Shown: positions 23,980 through 32,440 of the stretch, in pieces
How positions within the stretch are numbered: position 1 is the stretch's first letter
Layout of the letters: every line of letters begins with the position of its first letter
Assembly: GCA_944387205.1 (NCBI GenBank)
Contig: CALXDZ010000049.1
Coordinates: forward strand, 1 to 34,561
Source of the DNA: an uncultured Oscillospiraceae bacterium
Lineage (GTDB): Bacteria > Bacillota > Clostridia > Oscillospirales > Oscillospiraceae
Reading direction: 5' to 3'
DNA: 34,561 nt
Program-made: the position numbers and the translations under genes
Notes under the pieces: generated by a model
What the model saw: only the letters and a program-made list of their open reading frames with translations
Databases searched by the model: none
Told to the model about the DNA's origin: nothing

Positions 23980-24704
23980 AGGACCTCCTCCCAATCCAGC
24001 GGAATGTCCAGACAGGTGGTTTCGTCAGCAGAGAGAGGCACTGTCAGGGTTACGGAGGGCTGCCCCGACTCCACCTGGGAGAAGTATGTGGTCACAGATT
24101 CGCTCTTCCCGCCGCTTCGGCTTATCCCCCGGAGCTCCTCCCCCAGGCAGATGCGCTCGGGCAGATGCCGGGGCAGGGGAGAGAAAGGGTTGCGGGAGTA
24201 AAGAACGGTGGCCACCGCCGCGTTCCAGGTGCCGTCCTCCTCCTGCCTCAAGGCGGAGGCGCACACCAGCAGTGTCCAGCCGTCGCCCTGGCAGCTCAGG
24301 TCCAGGGACTGCAAACCGATGTAGGAGCCCTTTTTCATACGCTGGACCACCATCTCCGGATTCGACCGGGTGGAGAGATTGCCCTGAACGCTGGCAAATG
24401 TGGCCACCGCCGGGGCGAACAGATGCAGCACCAGCACCGCCGCCAACACTAGGGCGCACCGGCTCACGATCAGCCAGCCCAGGGGATACTGCCGGTTCAG
24501 TTCCCTGCCGATGGCCTCCGGGTCCCCCATGGCCGCCACGGCCCGTTCCTCCGCTTCCTCTTCCGGCATACCTCGCTGCCGCAGGTCCTCCGCACGGTCC
24601 TCCAGGTGTCCGGTGAGCTCCGCCCGGATGGCCCGCCGCTCCCGGGGCGTGGCGTGGCGGACCTGGCGGCACACCGCCTGGCAAAAGGCGTCGAATCGCT
24701 CCAT
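23976..24704 (-). CDS. HAAS-domain (DUF1700-like) membrane protein
   Basis: The 242-residue protein begins with a helical domain (about 1-75) with the pattern LTGHLEDRAEDLRQRGMPEEEAEERAVAAMGDPEAIGRELN split over two helices, as in HAAS/permease-prefix domains. One membrane helix follows (about 80-105), then an extracytoplasmic beta-rich part ending in WEEVL. Such proteins are usually encoded next to PadR regulators, as here. ATG 24704 with AAGGAGGG upstream is chosen over a longer frame to 24776, which would overlap padR. The function is not known; it may be a membrane sensor or regulator. Confidence 0.8.
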   Translation of the reverse strand: MERFDAFCQAVCRQVRHATPRERRAIRAELTGHLEDRAEDLRQRGMPEEEAEERAVAAMGDPEAIGRELNRQYPLGWLIVSRCALVLAAVLVLHLFAPAVATFASVQGNLSTRSNPEMVVQRMKKGSYIGLQSLDLSCQGDGWTLLVCASALRQEEDGTWNAAVATVLYSRNPFSPLPRHLPERICLGEELRGISRSGGKSESVTTYFSQVESGQPSVTLTVPLSADETTCLDIPLDWEEVL

Positions 24705-24715
24705 ACCCGCCCTCC

Positions 24716-25051
24716 TTATGCCGTCCCCAGGGCGCTGGACAGCACCGCGTTCACCGCCCGGGAATAGGCCTGCCACTCCTCTTTTTCCGTTTGGAGCAGT
24801 CCCTTGCCCTGCTCCGTGAGATGGTAGTACTTCCGCTGCCGGCCGTTGGGGGCCTCCATCAGGTAGGCCCGCACCGCGCCCTCCTTTTCCAGACCGTGGA
24901 GGATGGGGTAGAGGGTGCCCTCCTTCATCTCGAAGGTATGGTCCGACTGCTCCTCCAGGCGGGCGATCATCTGATAGCCGTACATATCCTCCCGGGACAG
25001 CAGGGCCAGCACCAGCAGCGCCGTGTGCTCCACCGTTTTTTTCTGCCGCAT
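24716..25051 (-). CDS. PadR family transcriptional regulator
   Basis: The 111-residue protein is a winged-helix PadR: TALLVLALLSREDMYGYQMI as the helix-turn-helix start, EMKEGTLYPILHGLEKEGAV as recognition helix and wing, and RKYYHLTEQGKGLL at the end, followed by a dimerisation helix. AAAGGAGGG lies shortly before the ATG. Two 19-base palindromes in its own promoter are its likely operators, so it probably represses itself and the two membrane genes downstream until a ligand binds. Confidence 0.94.
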   Translation of the reverse strand: MRQKKTVEHTALLVLALLSREDMYGYQMIARLEEQSDHTFEMKEGTLYPILHGLEKEGAVRAYLMEAPNGRQRKYYHLTEQGKGLLQTEKEEWQAYSRAVNAVLSSALGTA

Positions 25052-25067
25052 GGATCGATCCCTCCTT

Positions 25068-25110
25068 TACCTCGAATTTCTAGGTATAATATACATCGAA
25101 TTTCGAGGTA
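25068..25110. promoter_or_regulatory. Two tandem PadR operator palindromes
   Basis: Two 19-base palindromes, each with one mismatched pair, lie at 25068-25086 (TACCTCGAATTTCTAGGTA) and 25092-25110 (TACATCGAATTTCGAGGTA), centres 24 bases apart. The second fills the promoter spacer; the first covers the predicted transcription start. Confidence 0.8.
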
Positions 25111-25116
25111 TGTCAA
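25088..25116 (-). promoter_or_regulatory. Promoter of the padR operon
   Basis: On the minus strand TTGACA (25111-25116) and TATATT (25088-25093) are spaced by 17 bases. The start of transcription should fall near 25081, inside the first palindrome. Confidence 0.8.
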
Positions 25117-25120
25117 GAGG

Positions 25121-25171
25121 GCAAAAGCCATCAGCCCCGGAACCGGCGGTCCCGGGGCTGATGGCTTTTGC
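25121..25171. terminator. Terminator at the end of the aromatic operon
   Basis: A perfect 20-base-pair stem (25121-25140 with 25152-25171) has an 11-base loop; the outer arms carry AAAA/TTTT. It lies 20 bases past the aminotransferase stop and just ahead of the padR promoter. Confidence 0.85.
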
Positions 25172-25190
25172 GAGAAAGAAGAAAGAGAGA

Positions 25191-26384
25191 TCAGAAAAAG
25201 GTGCGCAGGCATGCCTCCAGTCGAACAAAGCCTTCCTCCAGCGCCTCATAGGAGGGAGCGGAGAAGTTGACCCGGAAGCCCTGGATAGGGGAGTCGGGGT
25301 CCACGGTGAAGGTGGTGCCGGGCACCACGGCCACCTGATGGTCCCGGACGGCAGCGGTGCAGAAGTCCTTCATGGGGATGGAGTGGGGCAGGGTCAGCCA
25401 CAAAAAGAGGCCGCCCTGAGCCGGGGCGCAGGTGACGCCATAAGGCGCCAGGTGCTTGGCAAAGCATTTCTTGGCAAAGGCGCAGCGCTGGGCATAGAGC
25501 CTGCGCAGTTCTCCCAGATGGGCCTCGAAGTCGTACTGGGTCAGATAGCGGTAGCACAGCATCTGGGACAGTGCGGCGGTGTGAACGTCGTCGCACAGCT
25601 TTATCTGGCCCATCATCTCAGCCAGAGCCTTGTCCGCCAGGGCGTAGCCCACCCGCAGGCCCGGGGCGATGACCTTGGAGAAGCTGCCGGCGTAGATCAC
25701 CACGCCCTCGGTGTCGAAGGTCTTGATGGCGGGCAGGTCCTCTCCCTCGTAGCGCAGGTCGCCGTAAGGGTTGTCCTCCAGCACGGTGACGCCGTGGCGG
25801 CGGGCCAGCTCGTAGACCTTCCGCCGCTTTTCCAGGGACATGGTGATGCCGGTGGGATTTTGGAAGTTGGGGATGGTGTAGAGCAGCCGCACCCGGGGCT
25901 GGGTCTCCAAGGCCTGCTCCAGGGCATCAGTGTCGATGCCGTCGTCCTCCATGGGGATGCCCACCACGTTGGCGCCGGTGGCCCGGAAGGCGTTGATGGA
26001 GCCCACGAAGCTGGGGTCCTCACACAGCACCGTGTCCCCCTCGTCCACCAGGCAGGCGGCGGCCAGATGCATGACCTGCTGGGCGCCGGAGGTCAGCACC
26101 AGGGCATCCCCCTGGCCGCCCACGCCGTACTTCTCCTTCAGCCAGCCGGGCAGAAAGGCCCGCAGAGGGGGATAGCCCTCGGTGGGGTTATACTGGAGGG
26201 CGGTGACGGCCTCCTCCCGAAAGACGGCGGCGGCGATCTCCGCCAGCTCCTTGGTGGGAAAGGCCTCCTGAGAGGGGCTGCCGGCGGACAGGGGAATGAC
26301 GCCGGGAACGGAGGCGTATTTGAGGATGTCCGCGGCACCCTTGGTCTCCAGCTTGTTCATCAGTCGGGAAAATGTGCGTTCCAT
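25191..26384 (-). CDS. PLP-dependent aminotransferase (class I/II), likely aromatic
   Basis: The 397-residue fold-type I aminotransferase has SGAQQ for phosphate binding (99-103), the NFQNPTG loop (173-179), Asp204 region EDNPYGDLR, the PLP lysine Lys237 in SFSKVIAPGLRVGY, and a C-terminal Arg in GFRVNFSAP. It resembles the 2-aminoadipate/aromatic (LysN/ARO8-like) group without the GntR domain of MocR proteins. As the last gene of the aro operon it probably turns phenylpyruvate and hydroxyphenylpyruvate into Phe and Tyr. ATG 26384 with GGAGAG upstream lies one base after aroQ. A longer frame upstream runs inside aroQ and is rejected. Confidence 0.9.
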   Translation of the reverse strand: MERTFSRLMNKLETKGAADILKYASVPGVIPLSAGSPSQEAFPTKELAEIAAAVFREEAVTALQYNPTEGYPPLRAFLPGWLKEKYGVGGQGDALVLTSGAQQVMHLAAACLVDEGDTVLCEDPSFVGSINAFRATGANVVGIPMEDDGIDTDALEQALETQPRVRLLYTIPNFQNPTGITMSLEKRRKVYELARRHGVTVLEDNPYGDLRYEGEDLPAIKTFDTEGVVIYAGSFSKVIAPGLRVGYALADKALAEMMGQIKLCDDVHTAALSQMLCYRYLTQYDFEAHLGELRRLYAQRCAFAKKCFAKHLAPYGVTCAPAQGGLFLWLTLPHSIPMKDFCTAAVRDHQVAVVPGTTFTVDPDSPIQGFRVNFSAPSYEALEEGFVRLEACLRTFF

Positions 26385-26385
26385 A

Positions 26386-26826
26386 TCAGTTTCTCTCCTT
26401 CCAGTCTGCATACAGATAGTCGATGGCCTCCACATAGCCCTGGAAGCCGTGGCCTGCGATGGTCTTGCGGCAGGCGGGGGACACAAAGGAGTGCTGCCGG
26501 AAGGCCTCCCGGGCGGAAATGTCGGACAGGTGGACCTCCACCGCCGGCAGCGCCACCGCTTTCAGGGCGTCCAGGATGGCCACGCTGGTGTGGGTATAGG
26601 CCGCCGGGTTGATGACGATGGCGTCCTGGGTGCCGTAGGCCTCCTGGATCTTGTCCACGATGGCCCCCTCGTGGTTGGACTGGAAGCACTCCACCTCAAT
26701 GCCACGCTGGGCGCAGGTGCTTTCAATGAGTTCCAAAAGGGCCGCGTAATTCTCGCGGCCGTAGATGTCCGGCTCCCGCAGACCCAGCAGGTTCAGATTG
26801 GGGCCGTTGATGACCAGAAGATTCAT
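26386..26826 (-). CDS. aroQ: 3-dehydroquinate dehydratase, type II
   Basis: AroQ converts 3-dehydroquinate to 3-dehydroshikimate. The 146-residue protein starts with LLVINGPNLNLLGLREPDIYG, which holds the active-site Asn, Arg and Tyr, and shows INPAAYTHTSVAI and EVHLSDISAREAFR, both standard for dodecameric type II enzymes. It lies between the fused aroE-aroK and the aminotransferase in the aro operon. Confidence 0.97.
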   Translation of the reverse strand: MNLLVINGPNLNLLGLREPDIYGRENYAALLELIESTCAQRGIEVECFQSNHEGAIVDKIQEAYGTQDAIVINPAAYTHTSVAILDALKAVALPAVEVHLSDISAREAFRQHSFVSPACRKTIAGHGFQGYVEAIDYLYADWKERN

Positions 26827-26885
26827 GTGGCATTCCTCCTTGCGCCTCTTGATGAGGCGGGTATGATGACGGCTGGACTTAGGTT

Positions 26886-28103
26886 TTAGAGGAAGTCCCG
26901 CCAGATACGCTCTGCCGTGTCGGCCAGAGGGCCGTTGTTGTCCACGCTTACATCAGCGCAGGCAGTGTAGGATGGCAGCCGGGCCTCGTACATGGCTGCC
27001 AGGGAGTCGGCGGCCTGGGACAGGGGGCGGCCCTCTGTGGGCAGCTGTTCCAGCGCCCGCTGGAGGAAGTAGACCCGTCCGCTGCGGCGCAGGGCATGAC
27101 GGTTCTCCTCTGAAAGAGGTGCGCCGCCGCCGGTGGAGAGGATCTTCCCCCCCTCCGAGGCGGCACGGGCGATGACCTCCGCCTCCCGCTTTCGGAAGCC
27201 TGTTTCACCCTCAGCGGCAAAGACTTGAGGGATGGAGCAGCCTGCCTGGCGGACGATCTCGCTGTCGATGTCCACCAGCTCCCGGCCAGAGCGCTCCGCC
27301 AGAGCCTGCCCTACGGAGGTCTTTCCGCTGCCGGGCATCCCGATGAGGACGATGTTGCTCTGCTGGCGCTCCACCAGACGGATGGCGGATTCGATCTCCT
27401 GGGGAGAGAAGGTGCGGCCGCAGAAGTGCCGGGCGGCGTACACCGCCTGGACCACCAGCATGGGCAATCCGCCGGTGACGGGCAGACCCAGCTCCTCCGC
27501 CTGGAGCACCAGCTCCGTCCGCAGGGGATTGTAGACCACATCTGCCACCGCCTCCAAATGGGGAAAGCGGCGCAGATCCACCGGGCGGCCCGTCACATTG
27601 GGCCACATGCCCACGGGGGTGGCGTTGATGATGACCTGGGGATCCGCCCGGTCGTAGACGTTTTCATAGTTCAGCTCGCCCGTGCGGGAGACCACGGCGA
27701 TCTCCGATGCACCCCGGGCCCGGGCCACCGCCCGGACGGTTAGGGAGGTGGAGCCGCTGCCCAAAATCAGCAGCCGCTTGCCCTGGAGGGTGATGCCCGC
27801 CCGGTCCAGGCAGTAGGCCAGGCCGTCAAAGTCGGTGTTGTAGCCCACCAGGCGGCCGTCCCGGCATACCAGCGTGTTGACGCAGCCGATGGCCCGGGCC
27901 TTTTCATCGATGGCGTCGCAGTAGGGCATCACCGTGCGCTTGTAGGGAATGGTAACATTGACTCCGTCAAAGGAGCGCTGACGCAAAAAGCGATCCAACG
28001 CCTCCCGATCCATGGGCATCAGATCGTAGTGCTGCGCCCACAGGTGCTCGTGAATAGTTTTGGAAAAGCTGTGGCCCAGCTTCTCTCCGATCAGTCCGTA
28101 CAA
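26886..28103 (-). CDS. aroE/aroK: Fused shikimate dehydrogenase and shikimate kinase
   Basis: One 405-residue frame joins two pathway enzymes. Residues 1 to about 245 are shikimate dehydrogenase: HSFSKTIHE, catalytic Lys55 in NVTIPYK and Asp91 in NTDFDG, the NADP-binding LGSGSTSLTV (114-123) and INATPVGMWP. Residues from about 248 are shikimate kinase: Walker A GMPGSGKTS (255-263), DIDSEIV, FRKREAEVI and STGGGAPL. All key residues of both halves are present, so both activities are expected. The start is TTG 28103 with AGGAGG 9 bases upstream. It lies 29 bases after pheA. Confidence 0.95.
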   Translation of the reverse strand: MYGLIGEKLGHSFSKTIHEHLWAQHYDLMPMDREALDRFLRQRSFDGVNVTIPYKRTVMPYCDAIDEKARAIGCVNTLVCRDGRLVGYNTDFDGLAYCLDRAGITLQGKRLLILGSGSTSLTVRAVARARGASEIAVVSRTGELNYENVYDRADPQVIINATPVGMWPNVTGRPVDLRRFPHLEAVADVVYNPLRTELVLQAEELGLPVTGGLPMLVVQAVYAARHFCGRTFSPQEIESAIRLVERQQSNIVLIGMPGSGKTSVGQALAERSGRELVDIDSEIVRQAGCSIPQVFAAEGETGFRKREAEVIARAASEGGKILSTGGGAPLSEENRHALRRSGRVYFLQRALEQLPTEGRPLSQAADSLAAMYEARLPSYTACADVSVDNNGPLADTAERIWRDFL

Positions 28104-28132
28104 AGGCGTCCGCCTCCTCTCGTTGGTTTGCG

Positions 28133-29278
28133 TTACAGCTCCGAATAGCTGCCCAGGAACACGAAAGTCTCCGGGGAGGCGTCCAGCTCCGCCAGCAGGT
28201 TGCGGACACTCTCGTCATAGACGCTGGCCTCGATGTCGGCGTAGAAGGTGAACTCGAAATCCAGCCCGGGGATGGGGCGGCTCTCCAGCTTGGTCAGGTT
28301 CAGCCCGTGGGCCGCCAGACGAGACAACAGGGAGGCCAGGGAGCCGGGCCGGTGGGCCAGGCGGAAGAGGATGCTGATGCGGCTGGCACCGGGAAAGATC
28401 TGCATATTTTTGGCGATGCAGATGAAACGGGTGTAGTTGTTGTCGCTGTCCTGGATGCCGCTGGCCACCACATGGAGGCCGTACTGCTCGGCACAGCCGG
28501 AGGAGGCGATGGCCGCCAGATCATCCCGGTCGGATTCGGCCACCAGCTTGGCGGCGGCGGCAGTGTTTTCGCACACGGTGACCTTCACATTGGGGCCCAG
28601 GGTCTTGAGGAAGCCGGCGCACTGGCCTAGGGCCTGCTCATGGGAGATCACCTCCCGGATGGCGGAGAGGTCCGTCTTGCGCCGGGTCAGCAGGGAGTGG
28701 TGGACCTGGAGGCGCACGGTGCGGACGATGTAGAACCGGTTCTCCTCACCGATCAGGTCGTAGACCTCGTTGACGGAGCCGTGGAGGCTGTTTTCGATGG
28801 GCAGCACGCCGTACTGGCAAAGGCCCTTGTCCACGGCCCGGATCACGTCGGCGAAGGAGTTGAAGTACATGAGCCGGGGCATGGAGAAGAGCCGGTCGGC
28901 GGCGAACTGGGCGTAGGCACCCTCCCGACCCTGGCAGGCCACGGTGGCCTTGGCGGGAAAGAGCTGGGGGGTCTCCTGGAGGGCCTTTTCGATCTGGGCG
29001 GGCAGGGTGGACTGCCAGCGCATCTTGCCTGCCTGGTGGTCCCGGCTCAGGTCAAAGATCTGGTTGAACAGGCTCTTGACATAGCTCTGCATCTCCTCGG
29101 GACAGTTCTCCGTGACCCGGCTGACGATGTCCCGCTCCCGGCCCCGGTCCAGCAGGGGGAGGTTGTTTGCGATCTTGTAGTCGGCCATCTGGCCGCACAG
29201 CTCCATGCGCCGGACGAACAGCCCGGTGAGCTGGTCATCCAGGGTGTCGATCTCCTTGCGAATCTCCAATCTATCCAT
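28133..29278 (-). CDS. pheA: Bifunctional chorismate mutase/prephenate dehydratase (P-protein)
   Basis: PheA turns chorismate to prephenate and then to phenylpyruvate. The 381 residues show an AroQ-type chorismate mutase (about 1-90, IRKEIDTLDDQLTGLFVRR), prephenate dehydratase (about 105-285, with CQGREGAYAQFAA and NSLHGSVNEVYDLI), and a C-terminal ACT domain (about 295-375) with the Phe-binding ESRP motif. Enzyme activity should therefore be inhibited by phenylalanine. The ATG overlaps the aroC stop by one base (TAATG). Confidence 0.96.
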   Translation of the reverse strand: MDRLEIRKEIDTLDDQLTGLFVRRMELCGQMADYKIANNLPLLDRGRERDIVSRVTENCPEEMQSYVKSLFNQIFDLSRDHQAGKMRWQSTLPAQIEKALQETPQLFPAKATVACQGREGAYAQFAADRLFSMPRLMYFNSFADVIRAVDKGLCQYGVLPIENSLHGSVNEVYDLIGEENRFYIVRTVRLQVHHSLLTRRKTDLSAIREVISHEQALGQCAGFLKTLGPNVKVTVCENTAAAAKLVAESDRDDLAAIASSGCAEQYGLHVVASGIQDSDNNYTRFICIAKNMQIFPGASRISILFRLAHRPGSLASLLSRLAAHGLNLTKLESRPIPGLDFEFTFYADIEASVYDESVRNLLAELDASPETFVFLGSYSEL

Positions 29279-30348
29279 TACTGATGTGCTCCTTCCAAAA
29301 GATTCCAGATAGTCAATGCCGCAGCGGCTTCGACGACCACGACGGCCCGGGGCACGATGCAGGGGTCGTGCCGGCCCTTGATGGTGAGGGTGGTCTCCTC
29401 TCCCGTGCGGAAGTTGACGGTTGCCTGGGGCTGGGAGATGGAGGGGGTGGGTTTGATGGCGGCGGTGAAGACCACGGGCATCCCGTTGGAGATGCCGCCG
29501 TTGATGCCGCCGTTGTGGTTGGTGCGGGTGCAGACGGTGCCGCCGTCCATGCAGAAGGGGTCATTGGCCTGGCTGCCCCGCATTTGGGCCAGGGCGAAGC
29601 CTGCGCCGAAGGCCACGCCCTTGACGGCGGGTACGGCGAAGAGGGCCCGGGCCAGTTCCCCTTCCAGGTTCTCTCCGAAGTCGGGGCCGCCTACGCCGGC
29701 AGGCAGACCCAGTACGGCGCATTGGATCACGCCGCCGATGCTGTCGCATTCCTGCCGGGCGGCTAAGATGGCCGCCTCCATGGCAGGCCCCATGGCCTCG
29801 TTGAGGACGGGAACGGACCGCAGCGCCGCCTGATGCAGCAGCTCCGGCGTCACGTCCGGCAGGTCGAGAAGGTCCGTGTCCTCCAAGTCCGCGCCCAGGG
29901 ACAGGATGTGGGCGCCTACACTGACGCCCTTTTGGGCCAGCAGCTGCTTGGCGATGGCTCCCGCCGCTACCAGCGGGGCGGTCAGGCGGCCGGAGAAGTG
30001 GCCGCCGCCCCGGTAGTCGCCGCAGCCCCGGGAGGCCACAAAGCCGGTGTAATCGGCGTGGCCCGGTCGGGCCAGATCCCGGGTGGCGGCATAGTCCGAG
30101 GAGTGCTGGTCCGTGTTGCGAATCACGGCGCACAAAGGAGCGCCGGTGGTCTTTCCCTGAAAGAGGCCCGAGAGGAACTCCACCTGGTCCGCCTCCTTCC
30201 GGGCAGTGGCCATGGGGCTCTTGCCAGGGGCCCGGCGGCCCAGGTCAAAGGCCATGGCCTCCAGGTCCACCGTGAGTCCCGGGGGCACGCCCTGCAGCAC
30301 CACGCCGATGGCCGGTCCATGGGACTCCCCGAAAATCGTATAGCGCAT
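29278..30348 (-). CDS. aroC: Chorismate synthase
   Basis: AroC makes chorismate from EPSP and needs reduced FMN. The 356-residue protein has the signatures GESHGPAIG (7-15), the HADYTGF and GCGDYRGGGHFSGRLTAP segments, and GGINGGISNGMPVVF. ATG 30348 with GGAGG 7 bases upstream is chosen over an upstream TTG-type extension. It directly follows aroA and is translationally linked to pheA. Confidence 0.97.
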   Translation of the reverse strand: MRYTIFGESHGPAIGVVLQGVPPGLTVDLEAMAFDLGRRAPGKSPMATARKEADQVEFLSGLFQGKTTGAPLCAVIRNTDQHSSDYAATRDLARPGHADYTGFVASRGCGDYRGGGHFSGRLTAPLVAAGAIAKQLLAQKGVSVGAHILSLGADLEDTDLLDLPDVTPELLHQAALRSVPVLNEAMGPAMEAAILAARQECDSIGGVIQCAVLGLPAGVGGPDFGENLEGELARALFAVPAVKGVAFGAGFALAQMRGSQANDPFCMDGGTVCTRTNHNGGINGGISNGMPVVFTAAIKPTPSISQPQATVNFRTGEETTLTIKGRHDPCIVPRAVVVVEAAAALTIWNLLEGAHQ

Positions 30349-30350
30349 AC

Positions 30351-31571
30351 TTATACCTCCTTCCATTGGATGCGGCCTCCCAGGGCCTCATAGTCCGCCC
30401 AGAAGGAGGGATAGGATTTCCTGACGGCCTCTGCGCCGCGGATGACCACGGGCTTGGAGCAGGCGGTGGCGGCCACCGCCGCCGCCATGACGATGCGGTG
30501 GTCGTTGGCCCCGTCCACGGTGCCGCCGGTGAGGGAGCCGCCGGAGACGGTGAGGAAGTCCTCTCCGGTCACCACCCGGCCCCCCAGGGCGGTGAGCAGG
30601 GCGGCAGTGGTTTCCAGCCGGTCACTCTCCTTGAGCCGCAGCCGGGCCGCGCCGGTAAAGCGGGTGACGCCCTGCCGCACGGCGGCCATCACCGCCAGAG
30701 GCGGCAGCAGGTCAGGACAGCCCGACACGTCGATCTCGGTGTCTCCGGGGCGGGCAAGGGTCCAGTAGAGGGAAGCGATGACCCGGTCGCCCTGGGTAGA
30801 GGTGGGAGAGAGGCCCAAGGGGGTGACGGCGTTGTCCAGAAAGGCCGCTGCGTACCAGAAGGCCGCCTGGGACCAGTCTGCTTCCACCGTCCGGGCAAAG
30901 GGCTGGTAGACGCCGGGGGAGACGGAAAAACCGCCGCCGGGGAGGGCCTCCGCCATTATCCCGGCACTGGCCAGGGCATCCAGGGTCATGTTGATGTAGT
31001 CCCGGCTCTCCACGGCGGTGGTGGAGACGATGGTGCTCTTGCCGCTTAGCAAGGGCAGGGCAAAGAGCAATCCTGTGAAGAACTGGCTGGACACGTTGCC
31101 CGGCAGGCGGTACTCTCCGGGGGTCAGCTGGCCCTCCACGGTGAGGGTGTTGCCCTCCCGGGAAAAGGCGATGCCTTTTTCCTGAAAGAGGTCGAAATAG
31201 GGCCCCTGGGGCCGGTCCATCAGCCGTCCCTGACCGGTGAACACACCGCCGCCTGCCGTTGCCAGGGCCACGGGGATCAAAAAGCGCAGCGTGGAGCCGG
31301 ACTCGCTGCAGTCCATGTGGGGCAGCTGCCCCAGCGGGGGCCGGCCGCCCATGCCGGTGATGCGGAGGGCGGAGCCCTCCTTGCTCCAGCAGGCCCCCAG
31401 GGCCTCCATGCACCGGAGGGTGGCCTCTATGTCCTGAGAGAGGGTGAAGTTGTCCACCGTGCTGATGCCCTGAGCCAGGGCGGCGGCGATCACCAGCCGG
31501 TGGGCCTGGGATTTGGAGGGTGGCGGGGTGACGGAGCCGGAGAGGCGGGAAGGAGTGATGCATATATCCAT
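30351..31571 (-). CDS. aroA: 3-phosphoshikimate 1-carboxyvinyltransferase (EPSP synthase)
   Basis: AroA joins shikimate-3-phosphate and PEP. The 406-residue protein has PPSKSQAHR with the active-site Lys20, SESGSTLRFLIP (89-100), a DRPQGPYFDLF segment, RLKESDRLE near residue 310, and a C-terminal DHRIVMAAA. The SESGSTLRF form differs from the E. coli NAGTAMR loop and is usual in Clostridia. ATG 31571 has GGAGG 7 bases upstream; a GTG at 31577 is too close to that site. It begins two bases after the tyrA stop. Confidence 0.96.
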   Translation of the reverse strand: MDICITPSRLSGSVTPPPSKSQAHRLVIAAALAQGISTVDNFTLSQDIEATLRCMEALGACWSKEGSALRITGMGGRPPLGQLPHMDCSESGSTLRFLIPVALATAGGGVFTGQGRLMDRPQGPYFDLFQEKGIAFSREGNTLTVEGQLTPGEYRLPGNVSSQFFTGLLFALPLLSGKSTIVSTTAVESRDYINMTLDALASAGIMAEALPGGGFSVSPGVYQPFARTVEADWSQAAFWYAAAFLDNAVTPLGLSPTSTQGDRVIASLYWTLARPGDTEIDVSGCPDLLPPLAVMAAVRQGVTRFTGAARLRLKESDRLETTAALLTALGGRVVTGEDFLTVSGGSLTGGTVDGANDHRIVMAAAVAATACSKPVVIRGAEAVRKSYPSFWADYEALGGRIQWKEV

Positions 31572-31573
31572 GC

Positions 31574-32416
31574 TCACACCTCCCGATTGTCGGAGAGGAC
31601 CTTCAGGGTCCGGCCCTCCCGCAGCAGCCCTTCCAGGGTGTCCCAGTTGCCGTCCTCCAGGGCCTGGATGTAGTCACTCAGGTGCCCCTGGAGCTCCCGC
31701 AGCTCCCGCAGCAGATTCTCCCGGTTCTCCAAAAACAGTTCCGTCCACATGGGCTCGTTGAGGAAGGCCACCCGGGTCATGTCCTTGAAGCTGCCGGCGG
31801 AAAAGCCCACATAGTTCTGGGCCGTGGGGCTTTTGATATAGGCGGAGGACACCACGTGGGCCAGCTGGGAGGTGTAGGCGATGGTGCGGTCGTGCTCCTG
31901 GGCGGTGGTGTATTTGACGCCGCCGAAGCCGATCTCCCGGCACAGCTCTTCCACCATAGTCCGCACCCGGGGCGGGTAGTTTTCTCCGGGCACCACCAGC
32001 ATGGAGGCCCCGTCAAAGAGATTGGGGCGGCTGGCGGCGTAGCCCATCTTCTCCGTGCCGGCCATGGGGTGGCCGCCTACGAAGGTGAAGCCCCACTGCC
32101 GGGCCAGGCCCTGGCCGGCGGCACAGACCTTGGCCTTGGTGCCGGCGCAGTCCAGCACCACCGTGCGGCAGCTCAGCTGGGGGGCGTGGTCGGTGAGCCA
32201 CTGAATAATGGCCTGGGGCCGAAGGGCCAGAAGCAGGATGTCACAGCAGGAGAGATTCTCCTCTGTCAGGGCTTCAGCCAGCACACCCTCTGCCAGGGCA
32301 CGGTCCAGTACCGCACGGTCCTGGTCGAAACCCAGCAGGTGGTGGTCAGTCTTTTGCCGCAGGGCCTTGGCCAGGGACCCGCCGATGAGGCCCAGACCCA
32401 CGATTGCGATGTTCAT
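31574..32416 (-). CDS. tyrA: Prephenate dehydrogenase
   Basis: TyrA oxidatively decarboxylates prephenate to 4-hydroxyphenylpyruvate on the way to Tyr. The 280-residue protein has the dinucleotide-binding GLGLIGGS (7-14), VLDCAGTK, the conserved GGHPMAGTEKMG near residue 113 and a helical dimer domain with SQLAHVVSSA. It has no fused chorismate mutase and no ACT domain, so Tyr feedback, if any, would act elsewhere. It lies 24 bases after aroF. Confidence 0.95.
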   Translation of the reverse strand: MNIAIVGLGLIGGSLAKALRQKTDHHLLGFDQDRAVLDRALAEGVLAEALTEENLSCCDILLLALRPQAIIQWLTDHAPQLSCRTVVLDCAGTKAKVCAAGQGLARQWGFTFVGGHPMAGTEKMGYAASRPNLFDGASMLVVPGENYPPRVRTMVEELCREIGFGGVKYTTAQEHDRTIAYTSQLAHVVSSAYIKSPTAQNYVGFSAGSFKDMTRVAFLNEPMWTELFLENRENLLRELRELQGHLSDYIQALEDGNWDTLEGLLREGRTLKVLSDNREV

Positions 32417-32440
32417 GGTGTTTCCTCCTGTTTCGTGGGG

